Positions 24,396 through 33,816 of a stretch of DNA of 64,000 bases are shown here, one piece after another (positions within the stretch are counted from its first letter, which is position 1; the number at the start of each line of letters is the position of its first letter). The stretch is from JAIBJN01 sp963775395. GTDB taxonomy: Bacteria > Actinomycetota > Thermoleophilia > Gaiellales > Gaiellaceae. The stretch spans positions 1 through 64,000 of the forward strand of contig CAVZIX010000006.1 in assembly GCA_963775395.1 (NCBI GenBank). Reading direction: 5' to 3'. The position numbers and the translations under genes were made by a program. Under the pieces are notes generated by a model. That model made no database searches and was not told the DNA's origin. It saw only the letters and a program-made list of their open reading frames with translations.

Positions 24396-26693
24396 ATGAA
24401 GGTCCCCGTTTCCTGGCTCCGCGAGTACGTCGACGTCGACGCGACGACGGCCGAGATCGCCGACCGCCTCGCCATCGCCACCGGCGAGGTCGAGCGCATC
24501 TCGTTCCGCGGAGTCGCCGACGTGGACGGCAATTACGGCCGCTACCTCGTCGGCCGCGTCCTCGAAGCGGGCAAGCATCCCAACGCGGACCGGCTCCAGC
24601 TCTGCAGCGTCGACGTGGGGGAGGGTGAGCCGCGCCAGATCGTCTGCGGTGCCTGGAACTTCGAGGCGGGCGCCACCGTCGCGGTCGCGCTCCCGGGCGC
24701 GGTGCTCCCGGACGGGCGGACGCTCGAGCGCGCGAAGCTCCGCGGCACGGTCTCCGACGGGATGATCCTCTCCGAGTCCGAGCTTTCGATCAGTGACGAG
24801 CACGCCGGCATCCTGGTTCTCCCGGAGCCGTGGGACCCGGGCACGCCGCTCGGCGACGTCCTCCCGCTCGGCGAGGAGGTGCTCGAGATCGAGATGACGC
24901 GCAACCGGCCGGACTGCCTCTCGGTCTATGGGATCGCGCGCGAGGTGGCCGCGCTCTTCGAGGGCGAGCTCAGGCCGATGCCGGGCGTCGATCCCGAGCC
25001 GGCCGGGGACGAGCCGCCGGATATCTCCATCGAGGACTTCGAAGGCTGCCCGCGCTACGTGGGTCGCCTGTTCCGGGACGTCAGGATCGGCGGGTCCCCG
25101 CCGTGGCTCAAGGCGCGCCTCTCGGCCGCCGGCATGCGGCCGATCTCGAACGTCGTCGACGTGACGAACTACGTCATGCTCGCGCTCGGGAACCCGCTCC
25201 ACGCCTTCGACTACGAGACGCTCGCGGGCGGCCGAATCGTCGTGCGGCGCGCGCGGACGGGCGAGGAGTTCACGAGTCTCGACGGCAACCTTCGCAAGCT
25301 CGACCCAGCCGACCTGGTCATCGCCGACGCCGAGCGTGCGATCGCCTTCGCTGGGATCATGGGTGGGCTCGACACCGAGGTGACGGAGAAGACGACCTCT
25401 GTCCTTCTCGAGGCCGCCAACTTCGAGCCGGGCACGATCCTCTGGAGCTCCGAGCGCCATGGGCTCCGCACCGAGGGCTCCAACCGCTGGGAGAAGGGCG
25501 TCGACCCGTATCTCGCACCGCACGCCGCCCGGCTGGCGACGCAGCTCATCGTCGAGCTGTCCGGCGCCCGCTGGACGGGCCATGCGGACGTCGTCGGGGA
25601 GCTGCCCGAGCCGCCGGTGATCTCGTTCCGTACCGAGCGCGCCAACCGGATCGTGGGGATTGAGATCCCCGAGCAGGAGCAGAAGGACGCGCTCGACGCC
25701 CTCGGCTTCCAGGTCGCGCCGGGCTGGGACGTGACGGTCCCCTCCTGGCGCGCGCGTGACGTCACGAGGGAGATCGACCTGGTCGAGGAGGTGGCGCGCG
25801 TCCACGGGCTCGAGCACGTCCCCTTCACGCTGCCGCTCCGGAGTGCGATGTTCGGGCGGCTGACGACGGACCAGCGCCTCCGGCGCCTGGTCGAGGACGT
25901 GCTCGTCGGCGCCGGGCTCTTCGAGGTCTACACGCTGAGCTTCGTCGGCGAGGATCCGGAGCCGGACGCGCTCAGGCTCCCTGACCCGCTCTCCTCGGAG
26001 CACGCGATCCTGCGAACGACCCTGCTCTCCGGGCTCACAGGAGCCGCGCGGCACAACGTCAACGCGGGCAACGAGGGCATCGGGCTCTTCGAGATCGCCC
26101 GCGTCTACCTGCCGAGCGGGGAGGAGCTTCCGGACGAGCACTGGCACGTCGGCGTCGTCGTCGAAGGCGGCTACGCGCGTGCGAAGGGCATCCTCGAGAC
26201 GCTCTACGGCGCGCTCGGCATCGAGCCGCGACTCGAGCGGGCAAGCCGCCCGTTCCTCCATCCGGGCAAGGCCGCGGAGCTCGAGGCGGGCTGGGTCGGC
26301 GAGCTCCACCCGGCGCTCCTCGAGGGCTCGTGGGGCGCGTTCGAGCTCGACCTGTTCACGCTCTTCGCGCAGGTGCCGGAGCGGCGCGAGTACGAGGACG
26401 TGATCACGTTCCCGGCCGTGCACCAGGACCTCGCGTTCGTCGTGGCGGAGGACGTGCTCGCCGGCGACCTCGTCGCCGCGGCGCGCGCGGCCGCGGGCCC
26501 GGAGCTCCGCGACGTCCGCATCTTCGACGTCTACCGCGGCGAGCCGATCCCCGAGGGCAGGAAGTCCGTCGCGCTCCACGTCTCCTTCCAGTCGCCCGAG
26601 CGCACCCTGTCGGACGAGGACGCGCGCGAGATCCGCGAACGCATCGTCGCCGCGCTGAAGGAGCAGTTCGATGCCGAGCTCCGCGCCGCCTAA
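24396..26693 (+). CDS. pheT: phenylalanine--tRNA ligase beta subunit
   Basis: 765 aa. It begins KVPVSWLREYVDVD, with an EMAP-II-like tRNA-binding domain around residues 40-150 (GRVLEAGKHPNADRLQLC), then B3/B4 editing and B5 domains, and ends with the ferredoxin-like anticodon-binding domain (DLAFVVAEDV, SVALHVSFQSPERTL). Full length. Confidence 0.97.
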   Translation: MKVPVSWLREYVDVDATTAEIADRLAIATGEVERISFRGVADVDGNYGRYLVGRVLEAGKHPNADRLQLCSVDVGEGEPRQIVCGAWNFEAGATVAVALPGAVLPDGRTLERAKLRGTVSDGMILSESELSISDEHAGILVLPEPWDPGTPLGDVLPLGEEVLEIEMTRNRPDCLSVYGIAREVAALFEGELRPMPGVDPEPAGDEPPDISIEDFEGCPRYVGRLFRDVRIGGSPPWLKARLSAAGMRPISNVVDVTNYVMLALGNPLHAFDYETLAGGRIVVRRARTGEEFTSLDGNLRKLDPADLVIADAERAIAFAGIMGGLDTEVTEKTTSVLLEAANFEPGTILWSSERHGLRTEGSNRWEKGVDPYLAPHAARLATQLIVELSGARWTGHADVVGELPEPPVISFRTERANRIVGIEIPEQEQKDALDALGFQVAPGWDVTVPSWRARDVTREIDLVEEVARVHGLEHVPFTLPLRSAMFGRLTTDQRLRRLVEDVLVGAGLFEVYTLSFVGEDPEPDALRLPDPLSSEHAILRTTLLSGLTGAARHNVNAGNEGIGLFEIARVYLPSGEELPDEHWHVGVVVEGGYARAKGILETLYGALGIEPRLERASRPFLHPGKAAELEAGWVGELHPALLEGSWGAFELDLFTLFAQVPERREYEDVITFPAVHQDLAFVVAEDVLAGDLVAAARAAAGPELRDVRIFDVYRGEPIPEGRKSVALHVSFQSPERTLSDEDAREIRERIVAALKEQFDAELRAA

Positions 26694-27192
26694 GCGGCTG
26701 GTCGTCGTCCTCGGCTACTCGCGCGGGCGCAAGGGAGAGCTCCACCCGATCTGCGCCGCCCGCCTCGAGCACGCTGCCGCGCTTGCAGGTGAGAACGACG
26801 TCGTGCTGCTCTCCGGCTGGTCTCGGCATCCGACGGCTCTCCCGGAGGCCGAGCTGATGCGTCGCGCGTGGCCCGGCGCGACCGAAGGGCTCGTATGCGA
26901 TCCCGACGCGCGGATCACCGCCGAGAACGCAGCGAACGCGGCTGCGCATGCGCGGGAGCTGGGCGTGCAGGAGGTCGTCGTCGTCACGTCGAGGTGGCAC
27001 CGCCTCCGCACCGGGATCCTCTTCCGGTCGCTCCTCCCGGGCGTGCGCGTCACGGTCTCGGGCGCGCCGACGCCGGCGCCGCCCCAGGTGCTCCTGCGGG
27101 AGGTGGCGGTGTTCCCGCTCGTGCCCTTCCAGCTGGTGCAGGCACGGCGCCGCGCGGCCGAGCTCAGCGGAACAGGTTCCGCAGGCGCGTGA
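26671..27192 (+). CDS. DUF218/YdcF-like protein
   Basis: 173 aa. Starts with VVVLGYSRGRKGELHPICAARLEHAA and contains the DUF218 features LLSGW, ARITAENAANAAAHARELG and VVTSRWHRLRTGILFRSLL. Family members are Rossmann-like and are linked to envelope or SAM binding, without a firm reaction. Start overlaps pheT by 23 bp; 3' end overlaps a convergent gene by 29 bp. Confidence 0.8.
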   Translation: MPSSAPPKRLVVVLGYSRGRKGELHPICAARLEHAAALAGENDVVLLSGWSRHPTALPEAELMRRAWPGATEGLVCDPDARITAENAANAAAHARELGVQEVVVVTSRWHRLRTGILFRSLLPGVRVTVSGAPTPAPPQVLLREVAVFPLVPFQLVQARRRAAELSGTGSAGA

Positions 27193-27493
27193 GGAAACCA
27201 CCAGCCGGCTCGAGGGTCTCGACGACGGGCTCCTCGTAGGGCGGCAGGGCCTTCAGCTCGTCCAGGGTCGCGTCCACTTCGATGCGCTTGGGCCAGATCG
27301 CCTTCACGCGCTCGGCAGGCAGATGGCGGTTCTTGTCCAGCACCCCGACGCGGACGACGAGCCCGTTGAAGATGTCGGCGTCCGGGTCGCCCACGATCTC
27401 GGCCACCCGCGCTGATTCATCTCCGTCCGACGTGACGACGGTCGCGTCCTGCTCGAGCGCCTTCCAGGAGACCTGCGGCTCGTGCTCGCTCAC
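27164..27493 (-). CDS. PRC-barrel-like small protein
   Basis: 109 aa. VVTSDGDESARVAEIVGD...FNGLVVRVG is the beta pattern of PRC-barrel domains, followed by LPAERVKAIWPKRIEVD. The tail is basic (LTRLRNLFR). Function unknown. The downstream end overlaps the DUF218 gene tail-to-tail. Confidence 0.65.
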   Translation of the reverse strand: MSEHEPQVSWKALEQDATVVTSDGDESARVAEIVGDPDADIFNGLVVRVGVLDKNRHLPAERVKAIWPKRIEVDATLDELKALPPYEEPVVETLEPAGGFLTRLRNLFR

Positions 27494-28155
27494 ACCGAGC
27501 GGCCGTCCACCCGCCAGACCGGGCCCTGCGTGGACACCGGGTTCGTGTCGGAGAGGACGCGAAGGACGCGAACGCGCCCGCTCAGGCCTTCGTCGTCGAG
27601 CCGCTCGAGCGCGCGGCGGGCCATGCCCGGGGCGACGCCGTAGCCTTCGTGGCTCGCGGATCGAAACCGGAAGCTCGAGGGGCCGCCGTAGCGCGCCGGG
27701 TTGACCGGCGCGAGCAGCAGCGCCCCGCGCTCGAGGTAGTCCGTCGAGTCGAGCTCGACCTCGGCGTAGAGGTCCGACCAGTCGGCCGGGAGGCGGCGCA
27801 TGAGCCGGTCCCAGGCGTCCGCAAGCGCAGGCGTCGCCTCGGGCGCAGCGGGTGCGGGTTTCTCCGCCACGACCGCCTGCTCGTGGCCGGCGAGGCGGAT
27901 GCGGCCTCGAATCCCAGCCTCGTCGAGGCGGCCGACCACGCGCTTGACGAGCCCGGCGGACGGAGACAGCCCGGTCGCCCCGTCATGGACGTAGAGCGTG
28001 AAGGCGCTGCCCGAGCGGCCGGGGGTTGCGGGAGCGAGGACGAGGGACGCGCGGTCGGCATCCTCCGGCTCCTCCACGGTCAGCTGCAGGCGCGCGCGCT
28101 CCCACCCGCGCGGAAGGCCGCGGACGATCTCGTCGACACGATCTGCGAGGGCCAT
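27490..28155 (-). CDS. hypothetical protein with two internal repeats
   Basis: 221 aa. Two copies of an ~85-residue unit can be aligned by eye: the first has LPRGWERARLQLTVEEPED...LVLAPATPGRSG, the second LPADWSDLYAEVELDSTD...LLLAPVNPARYG. Each ends with a helix (VVGRLDEAGIRGRIRL; ALERLDDEGLSGRVRV). An Ala/Pro-rich linker joins them. No known family; its stop overlaps the next gene's start by 4 bp. Confidence 0.7.
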   Translation of the reverse strand: MALADRVDEIVRGLPRGWERARLQLTVEEPEDADRASLVLAPATPGRSGSAFTLYVHDGATGLSPSAGLVKRVVGRLDEAGIRGRIRLAGHEQAVVAEKPAPAAPEATPALADAWDRLMRRLPADWSDLYAEVELDSTDYLERGALLLAPVNPARYGGPSSFRFRSASHEGYGVAPGMARRALERLDDEGLSGRVRVLRVLSDTNPVSTQGPVWRVDGRSV

Positions 28156-28199
28156 GAAACGCGCAGATTATTCACTCTGGCTGCTAGCTTGTCGGCGCC

Positions 28200-29174
28200 G
28201 TGGCAACGCTCGAGGAGAAGGGTCAGACCGTGTCCGCGGAACGCCTCAAGGACTTCCTCCGGGAGATGCTCCTGATCCGGCGTTTCGAGGAGAAGGTCGA
28301 GGAGCGCTTCCGCGCCGGCGATCTGGCGGGATTCCTGCACGTGGCCATCGGCCAGGAGGCCGTCGCGGTGGGCGTCTGCAGGGCGCTGGAGGAGGGCGAC
28401 GTGATCGCCTCGACCCACCGTGCACACGGCCACACGATCGCCAAGGGCACGCATCCCAACGAGGTCATGGCCGAGCTCTACGGCAAGGTCGAGGGCTGCA
28501 GCCACGGGTACGGCGGCTCGATGCACCTCTACGACATCGAGCGCGGGAACCTGGGCGCCAATGCGGTCGTGGGTGGCGGGCTGCCCGGGATCGTCGGCTC
28601 CGCCCTCGCGTTCAAGATGCGCGGAGAGCCGAGGGTCGCGGTTGCCTTCTTCGGCGACGGGGCGACGAACATCGGGACGTTCCACGAGGCCCTCAACCTC
28701 GCGCAGCTCTGGACCGTGCCCGCCGTCTTCGTCTGCGAGAACAACCGCTACGCCGAGTCGACTCCCTCCAAGCAGCATTCGCCCATCGAAGACATGACCA
28801 AGCGGGCCGAGGCCTACGGGATGGCGTCCGTGACCGTCGACGGCCAGGACGTCGAGGCGGTCTTCGACACCGCCAAGAAGGCGCTGCGCCACGCGCGGGA
28901 CGGCAAGGGACCCGTTTTTGTCGTCGCCGACTGCGTCCGGCTCTCCGGCCACTACGTCGGCGACCCGCAGGTGTACCGCCCCAGGGAGGAGATCCACGAG
29001 CTGCGCAAGACGCGCGACCCGATCGAGCTCCTCCGCACGCGCCTCGAGCTCTCCGCCGAGGAGTGGGAGGAGATGGACCGCGAGGCGACGCGCATCGCCG
29101 AGGACTCGGTCGAGTTTGCGAAGAAGGGCACCGACCCGAAGCCCGAGGACGCGCTCAAGAACGTCTATGCCTGA
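28200..29174 (+). CDS. TPP-dependent dehydrogenase E1 alpha subunit (pyruvate/acetoin type)
   Basis: 324 aa. TPP-binding GDGATNIGTFHEALNLAQLW and ENNRYAESTP; phospho-loop-like HGYGGSMHLYD; LHVAIGQEAVAVGV near the N-terminus. The split, short E1 alpha plus E1 beta layout and length match acetoin or pyruvate dehydrogenase of the AcoA type; the substrate is not settled by sequence. It decarboxylates a 2-oxo compound and passes the acyl unit to E2 lipoyl groups. GTG start nine bases after TAGCTT. Confidence 0.9.
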   Translation: MATLEEKGQTVSAERLKDFLREMLLIRRFEEKVEERFRAGDLAGFLHVAIGQEAVAVGVCRALEEGDVIASTHRAHGHTIAKGTHPNEVMAELYGKVEGCSHGYGGSMHLYDIERGNLGANAVVGGGLPGIVGSALAFKMRGEPRVAVAFFGDGATNIGTFHEALNLAQLWTVPAVFVCENNRYAESTPSKQHSPIEDMTKRAEAYGMASVTVDGQDVEAVFDTAKKALRHARDGKGPVFVVADCVRLSGHYVGDPQVYRPREEIHELRKTRDPIELLRTRLELSAEEWEEMDREATRIAEDSVEFAKKGTDPKPEDALKNVYA

Positions 29175-30147
29175 GCTGACCTACCGCGAGGCGATCCGCG
29201 ACGCGATGAGCGAGGCCATGCGCCGCGACGATGACGTCTTCATCATGGGCGAGGACATCGCCGAGATGGGCGGGTCGATGGGCGTTACGCAGGGGATGCT
29301 CGACGAGTTCGGGCCCGACCGCGTCCGCAACACGCCGATCTCCGAGATGGCGATCGTGGGCGCGGGCATCGGCGCCGCGGTTGCCGGGATGCGCCCGATC
29401 GTCGAGATCATGTACCAGGACTTCATAACGCTGGCGATGGAGCAGCTCGTCCAGCAGGCCGCCAAGCACCGCTACATGTCGGGCGGCCAGACCAAAGTTC
29501 CGCTGACGATCAGGACGCAGGGCGGCGCCGGTTGGTCGCCGGGTGCGCAGCACGCCCAGCAGGTCGAGGCGTGGCTCGTCCACGTCCCCGGGATCAAGGT
29601 CGTCTTCCCGTCGACGCCCGAAGACGTGCGCGGCCTCCTCTGGAGCTCGATTTACGACGACAACCCCGTCGTCTTTTTCGAGCACCGGACGCTCTACAAC
29701 CTGAAGAACGAGGTGCCCGAGGCGATCGAAGGCATGGAGCTCGGCAAGGCGCGCGTACACCGGGAGGGCGAGGACGTCACCGTCGTCGCCACCGGGCGGC
29801 TCGTCCATGAGGCGATCTCCGCTGCGAAGGAGGCCGAGGAGGACGGAATCTCGGTCGAGGTCGTCGACCCCCGCACGCTCCTGCCGCTCGACGAGGAGGG
29901 GATCGTCGGCTCGGTCAAGAAGACGAACCGCTGCGTCGTCGCGCACGAGGCCGTCGTCCGCATGGGCTTCGGCGCGGAGGTGGCAGCGATCGTCCAGCAC
30001 CAGGCGTTCGACTATCTCGACGCGCCGGTCGAGCGCGTCGGGGCGAAGTTCACCCCGATTCCGTTCGCGCCGGTCATGGAGCAGTACGTCATCCCGCACG
30101 CGGAGGACGTGCTCGCCGCCGTCAAGCGCACCGTCGGCAAGGAATAG
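29167..30147 (+). CDS. 2-oxoacid/acetoin dehydrogenase E1 beta subunit
   Basis: 326 aa, transketolase-like. Begins ELTYREAIRDAMSEAMRRDD, with EDIAEMGGSMGVTQG and FGPDRVRNTPISEMAIVG, and a C-terminal transketolase domain (VVDPRTLLPLDEEGI). ATG overlaps the E1 alpha stop by 8 bp. Forms the alpha2-beta2 E1 with the preceding gene. Confidence 0.93.
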   Translation: MPELTYREAIRDAMSEAMRRDDDVFIMGEDIAEMGGSMGVTQGMLDEFGPDRVRNTPISEMAIVGAGIGAAVAGMRPIVEIMYQDFITLAMEQLVQQAAKHRYMSGGQTKVPLTIRTQGGAGWSPGAQHAQQVEAWLVHVPGIKVVFPSTPEDVRGLLWSSIYDDNPVVFFEHRTLYNLKNEVPEAIEGMELGKARVHREGEDVTVVATGRLVHEAISAAKEAEEDGISVEVVDPRTLLPLDEEGIVGSVKKTNRCVVAHEAVVRMGFGAEVAAIVQHQAFDYLDAPVERVGAKFTPIPFAPVMEQYVIPHAEDVLAAVKRTVGKE

Positions 30148-30148
30148 A

Positions 30149-31726
30149 TTGTCCAGCCAGGTCACGCTCCCACGGCTCGGCCAGGGCATGGAGTCCGGGA
30201 CGATCGTGCGCTGGCTCAAGTCCGAGGGCGACCAGGTCGAGAAGGGCGAGCCGCTCTACGAGCTCGACACGGAGAAGGTGACCCAGGAGGTCGAGGCCGA
30301 CTCCTCGGGCGTCCTGCTCAAGATCCTGGCCGGCGAGGGCGAGGAGATCGAGGTCGGCAAGGCGATCGCGGTCATCGGCGAGGAGGGCGAGGACGTGCCC
30401 GACGCCGAGCCGGAGGCGAAGGAGGAGGAGAAGAAGGAGGAGGAGGCCCCGGCGGAGACTGCGGCCGAGTCCGAGAACGGGCGTCCGGAGGAGCCCGAGG
30501 CTTCTTCCGTGGCGGAACCGCAGGTCTCGGAGCCGGCCGAAGGCGACGGCGGGCGCGTGAAGGCCTCGCCCCTGGCCAGGCGGATCGCGCGCGAGCGGGG
30601 CATCGACCTGCAGTCGCTGCGCGGGACCGGCCCCGAGGGCCGCATCGTGGCCGAGGACGTCGAGCGCGCCGAGGCGGCGCCGGCGCCTGCTGCGGCCACC
30701 GCCGCCGAGCCCGCCGGCGAGGCGGAGGTCATCCCGCTCACCGGCATGCGCAAGACGATCGCACGCCGCATGACCGAGGCTTGGGAGGCGCCCGCGTTCC
30801 AGATCACGATGACCGCGGACATGAGCGCCGCGATCCGGCTCCGCGAGGGGCTCGTGGCAAGGATGTCCGAGGGCGACGCGAAGCCGACCTACTCCGACAT
30901 CCTTACGAAGGTCTGCGCCGTCGCGCTCATGCGCCATCGCGCCGTGAATGCGCTCTTCGCGGGCGACGAGATCCACCTCCAGCCGACCGCGAACGTCGGG
31001 ATCGCCGTGGCGATCCCCAACGGCCTGGTCGTCCCGGTCCTGCGCAGCTGCGAGACGAAGACGATCCCGCAGCTCGCCGCCGAGCGAGCGGACGTCGTCG
31101 CACGCACCCGCGAGAACAAGCTCAAGCAGGAGGACCTCGAGGGCGGCACGTTCACGATCTCCAACCTCGGCATGTTCGGCGTCGAGCGCTTTGTGGCCGT
31201 CCTCAACCCGCCGCAGGCCGCGATTCTCGCGGTCGGCGCGATCGAGGAACGGGCGGTCGTCCGCGACGGCGAGCTCGCCGCCCGGCCGGTGATGGAGATG
31301 ACGCTGACGTGCGACCATCGCTCGGTCGACGGTGCGACGGCGTCCGAGTTCCTGCGCACGGTCAAGCAGTTCCTCGAAGAGCCCGGCCTGGCGCTGCTAG
31401 TGTCCATCTGGTACCGCGTCCGGGATCTCGAGGAGGCGCGGACGTTCTACCGGGAGCGGCTCGGCTTCGAGGAGGCCTATGTGGACGAGGAGGATCGCTG
31501 GGCGCGCCTCGTGCATGGGAACATCGAGCTGGCCATCGCGGAGGGGGAGCGTGAAGAAGCTGAGGCAGTGCTCACGCTCGATGTCACCGACCTCAAGCAG
31601 GAGGCCGAGCGGCTGCGCGGCGCGGGCGTGGAGGTCGGGACCGTGCTCGAGATCCCGGGCACGATCCGCCTGCTGGACGTCTTCGACCCCGACGGCAACA
31701 GAGTCCAGCTCTCGGAGGAGATCTAG
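30149..31726 (+). CDS. dihydrolipoamide acyltransferase (E2) fused to a VOC domain
   Basis: 525 aa from TTG. One lipoyl domain (residues ~1-75, lysine in YELDTEKVTQEVEAD), a Glu/Pro/Ala-rich linker, a peripheral subunit-binding domain (ASPLARRIARERGIDLQSLR) and the catalytic domain ending with TCDHRSVDGATASEFL (His/Asp of the acyltransferase). The normal E2 end (LEEPGLALL) is followed in frame by a complete glyoxalase/VOC domain of ~108 aa, SIWYRVRDLEEARTFYRERL to DPDGNRVQLSEE. The join reads CTAGTG, so the VOC part may also be initiated at GTG 31400. Fused by evolution, or by a small deletion or error at an old TAGTG junction. Confidence 0.85.
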   Translation: MSSQVTLPRLGQGMESGTIVRWLKSEGDQVEKGEPLYELDTEKVTQEVEADSSGVLLKILAGEGEEIEVGKAIAVIGEEGEDVPDAEPEAKEEEKKEEEAPAETAAESENGRPEEPEASSVAEPQVSEPAEGDGGRVKASPLARRIARERGIDLQSLRGTGPEGRIVAEDVERAEAAPAPAAATAAEPAGEAEVIPLTGMRKTIARRMTEAWEAPAFQITMTADMSAAIRLREGLVARMSEGDAKPTYSDILTKVCAVALMRHRAVNALFAGDEIHLQPTANVGIAVAIPNGLVVPVLRSCETKTIPQLAAERADVVARTRENKLKQEDLEGGTFTISNLGMFGVERFVAVLNPPQAAILAVGAIEERAVVRDGELAARPVMEMTLTCDHRSVDGATASEFLRTVKQFLEEPGLALLVSIWYRVRDLEEARTFYRERLGFEEAYVDEEDRWARLVHGNIELAIAEGEREEAEAVLTLDVTDLKQEAERLRGAGVEVGTVLEIPGTIRLLDVFDPDGNRVQLSEEI

Positions 31727-32082
31727 TGGGCGTCGAGCGGGCGGTGATCGTGCAGCCCGGCGAGGGCCACCGCGTCGGGAACGTCGAGTTCCTCGCCCGC
31801 ACACAGGACACGCCGCGCTTCAACCTCTCGCTCATCACGATCCAGCCGCGGCGCGACGGCCCGCCGATCCACCAGCACGCGGCCGAGGACGACTCGTTCC
31901 TCATGCTCGACGGCGAGCTCACGTTCATCGTCGACGACGAGGAGGTCGTGGCCGGCCCGGGGACGTTCGTGCTCGTGCCGCCCGAGGTACCGCACACGTT
32001 CGCCAACCGCGGCAACGAGCCGGCTCGCTTCGTGAACGTTCACGCCCCCGCGGGCTTCGACCTCCGCCTCGAAGGCGACTGA
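31726..32082 (+). CDS. cupin-domain protein
   Basis: 118 aa single cupin. Motif 1 PPIHQHAAEDDSFLMLDGEL (His-His-Glu-like metal site) and motif 2 LVPPEVPHTFANRG (His). GTG start shares its G with the E2-VOC stop (TAGTG). Likely a small metal-binding enzyme or sensor; substrate unknown. Confidence 0.85.
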   Translation: MGVERAVIVQPGEGHRVGNVEFLARTQDTPRFNLSLITIQPRRDGPPIHQHAAEDDSFLMLDGELTFIVDDEEVVAGPGTFVLVPPEVPHTFANRGNEPARFVNVHAPAGFDLRLEGD

Positions 32083-32176
32083 CCCGCGCCGAAGCCCTCC
32101 CGTTTTTTGGGAGTGGCGGGAGGCCCTGCACGGATAGGATCGGTTAGGAACCGAACCGAACGGAAAGGGCCAGATC

Positions 32177-33580
32177 ATGGAATTCGACGTCGCCGTCCTC
32201 GGGGGCGGTCCAGGCGGCTATACGGCTGCCATCAGGGCCGCGCAACTCGGGGCGAAGACCGTCTGCATCGAGAAGGAAGACCGGCTCGGAGGCACCTGTC
32301 TCCGCGTCGGGTGCATCCCGACCAAGGCGTGGGTGCAGACCGCGTTCGCCATCAAGGAGGCGGAGGAGACCTTCGCCAAGATCGGCGTCAACGTGAGCGC
32401 GCCCGAGCTCGACTTCGCCAAGGCGAACGAGTGGAAGGACGGAATCGTCAACCAGCTGACGACCGGCGTCGCAGGGCTCTTCAAGGCCAACGGCGTCGAG
32501 TGGGTCAAGGGCGCGGGCCGCTTCAAGGACGCGAACACCATCTCCGTCGAGGGCGGCGAGGACGTGACCTTCAAGAGCGCGATCATCGCGACCGGCTCCT
32601 ATTCGCTGCGGCCGCCGATCGACGGAATCGACTCGGAGCGCTGCATCGACTCGACCGGGCTCCTGGCCCAGACCGAGGTGCCGAAGCGCATCGTCATCCT
32701 CGGCGGCGGGATCATCGGGTGCGAGTTCGCCTCGATCCTCCAGCGTTTCGGGAGCGAGGTGACGATCGTCGAGATGCTGCCGACGCTCATCCCGCAGGAG
32801 GACGACGACGCGGCCAAGGAGCTTCTGAAGCAGTTCAAGAAGCGCGGTATCGCCGTCCACCTGGAGTCGCAGTGCGACAGGATCGAGGACACCGGCAGCG
32901 GTCTCAGGGTGCACTTCGCCGGCGAGTCGGTCGAGTGCGACCTCATGCTCGTCGCCACCGGGCGCGGGCCCGTCACGCAGGATCTCGGCCTCGAGGAGGT
33001 CGGCGTCGAGCTCGACCCGAAGAAGGGCATCGCCGCCGACGAGCATCGGCGCACCACCGTCTCGCACATCTACGCGGTCGGCGACTGCGCCGGCTACTGG
33101 CAGCTCGCGCACACCGCGTTCCGCGAGGGCGAGGTCGCGGCCGAGAACGCCGTGGGCCACGAGGCCGTGGTCGACAACCGCGGCGTGCCGCGGCCGATCT
33201 ACACGGATCCGGAAATCGCCGGCGTCGGCCTGACCGAGCGAGAGGCGCGCGAGGCCTACGGGGACGACGTCCTCGTCGGCACCTTCCCGTTCTCCGTCAA
33301 CGGGCGCGCGATGATGCAGAACGAGACGGTCGGCTGGGTCAAGTCGATCCATGAGGCTCGCTACGGCGAGCTCCTCGGGATCATCATGGTCGGCCCGCAC
33401 GTGACCGACCTGATCGAGGCCGGCGTCGTCGCCCTCGACGCAGAGGCGACGGTCGAGACGGTCGCCGACGGCATGGCCGCCCACCCGACGCTCTCCGAGG
33501 CCGTCAAGGAAGCGGGCCTGCTGGCCCTCGGTCGAGCCATTCATCTACCGAACAAGAAGCGAGCAACCGCCAAAGCCTGA
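32177..33580 (+). CDS. lpdA: dihydrolipoyl dehydrogenase (E3)
   Basis: 467 aa. FAD-binding VLGGGPGGYTAAIRAAQLG, redox disulfide GGTCLRVGCIPTK, NAD-binding VILGGGIIGCEFASILQRFG, second FAD motif HIYAVGDCAG, C-terminal dimer domain with catalytic His-Glu in AAHPTLSEAVKEA. Reoxidises lipoyl groups of the E2 encoded just upstream, completing the complex. Confidence 0.95.
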   Translation: MEFDVAVLGGGPGGYTAAIRAAQLGAKTVCIEKEDRLGGTCLRVGCIPTKAWVQTAFAIKEAEETFAKIGVNVSAPELDFAKANEWKDGIVNQLTTGVAGLFKANGVEWVKGAGRFKDANTISVEGGEDVTFKSAIIATGSYSLRPPIDGIDSERCIDSTGLLAQTEVPKRIVILGGGIIGCEFASILQRFGSEVTIVEMLPTLIPQEDDDAAKELLKQFKKRGIAVHLESQCDRIEDTGSGLRVHFAGESVECDLMLVATGRGPVTQDLGLEEVGVELDPKKGIAADEHRRTTVSHIYAVGDCAGYWQLAHTAFREGEVAAENAVGHEAVVDNRGVPRPIYTDPEIAGVGLTEREAREAYGDDVLVGTFPFSVNGRAMMQNETVGWVKSIHEARYGELLGIIMVGPHVTDLIEAGVVALDAEATVETVADGMAAHPTLSEAVKEAGLLALGRAIHLPNKKRATAKA

Positions 33581-33600
33581 GGGGGCGAGGAAGGAGGAAC

Positions 33601-33816
33601 ATGCTCAGCAAGCGCAAGGCAATGATCGGCTACGGCGTTTACACGATCGCCAAGCCGCTCGCGAAAGCGAAGATCATGAAGAAAGTGCCCCCGCCGAAGA
33701 AGCGCTCGAAGAAGCTGATCGGCGGCATCGTCGCCGCGACGGCAGCGGCCGGCGCCGCGGTCGGCGGCCTACTCTTCTGGCGCAAGCGTCGCGGGGGCGC
33801 GGAGTCGACGGGCTAG
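33601..33816 (+). CDS. small basic membrane protein (71 aa)
   Basis: A Lys-rich N-terminal half (AKAKIMKKVPPPKKRSKK) is followed by an Ala/Gly-rich hydrophobic helix (IGGIVAATAAAGAAVGGLLF) and a WRKRRGG stop-transfer. GAGGAAGGAGG lies upstream of the ATG. Unknown family. Confidence 0.7.
   Translation: MLSKRKAMIGYGVYTIAKPLAKAKIMKKVPPPKKRSKKLIGGIVAATAAAGAAVGGLLFWRKRRGGAESTG

Noticed and set aside
18086..26579. Antisense frames opposite thrS and pheT (682 and 807 aa)
   Set aside because: Mirror images of highly conserved genes; composition bias only.
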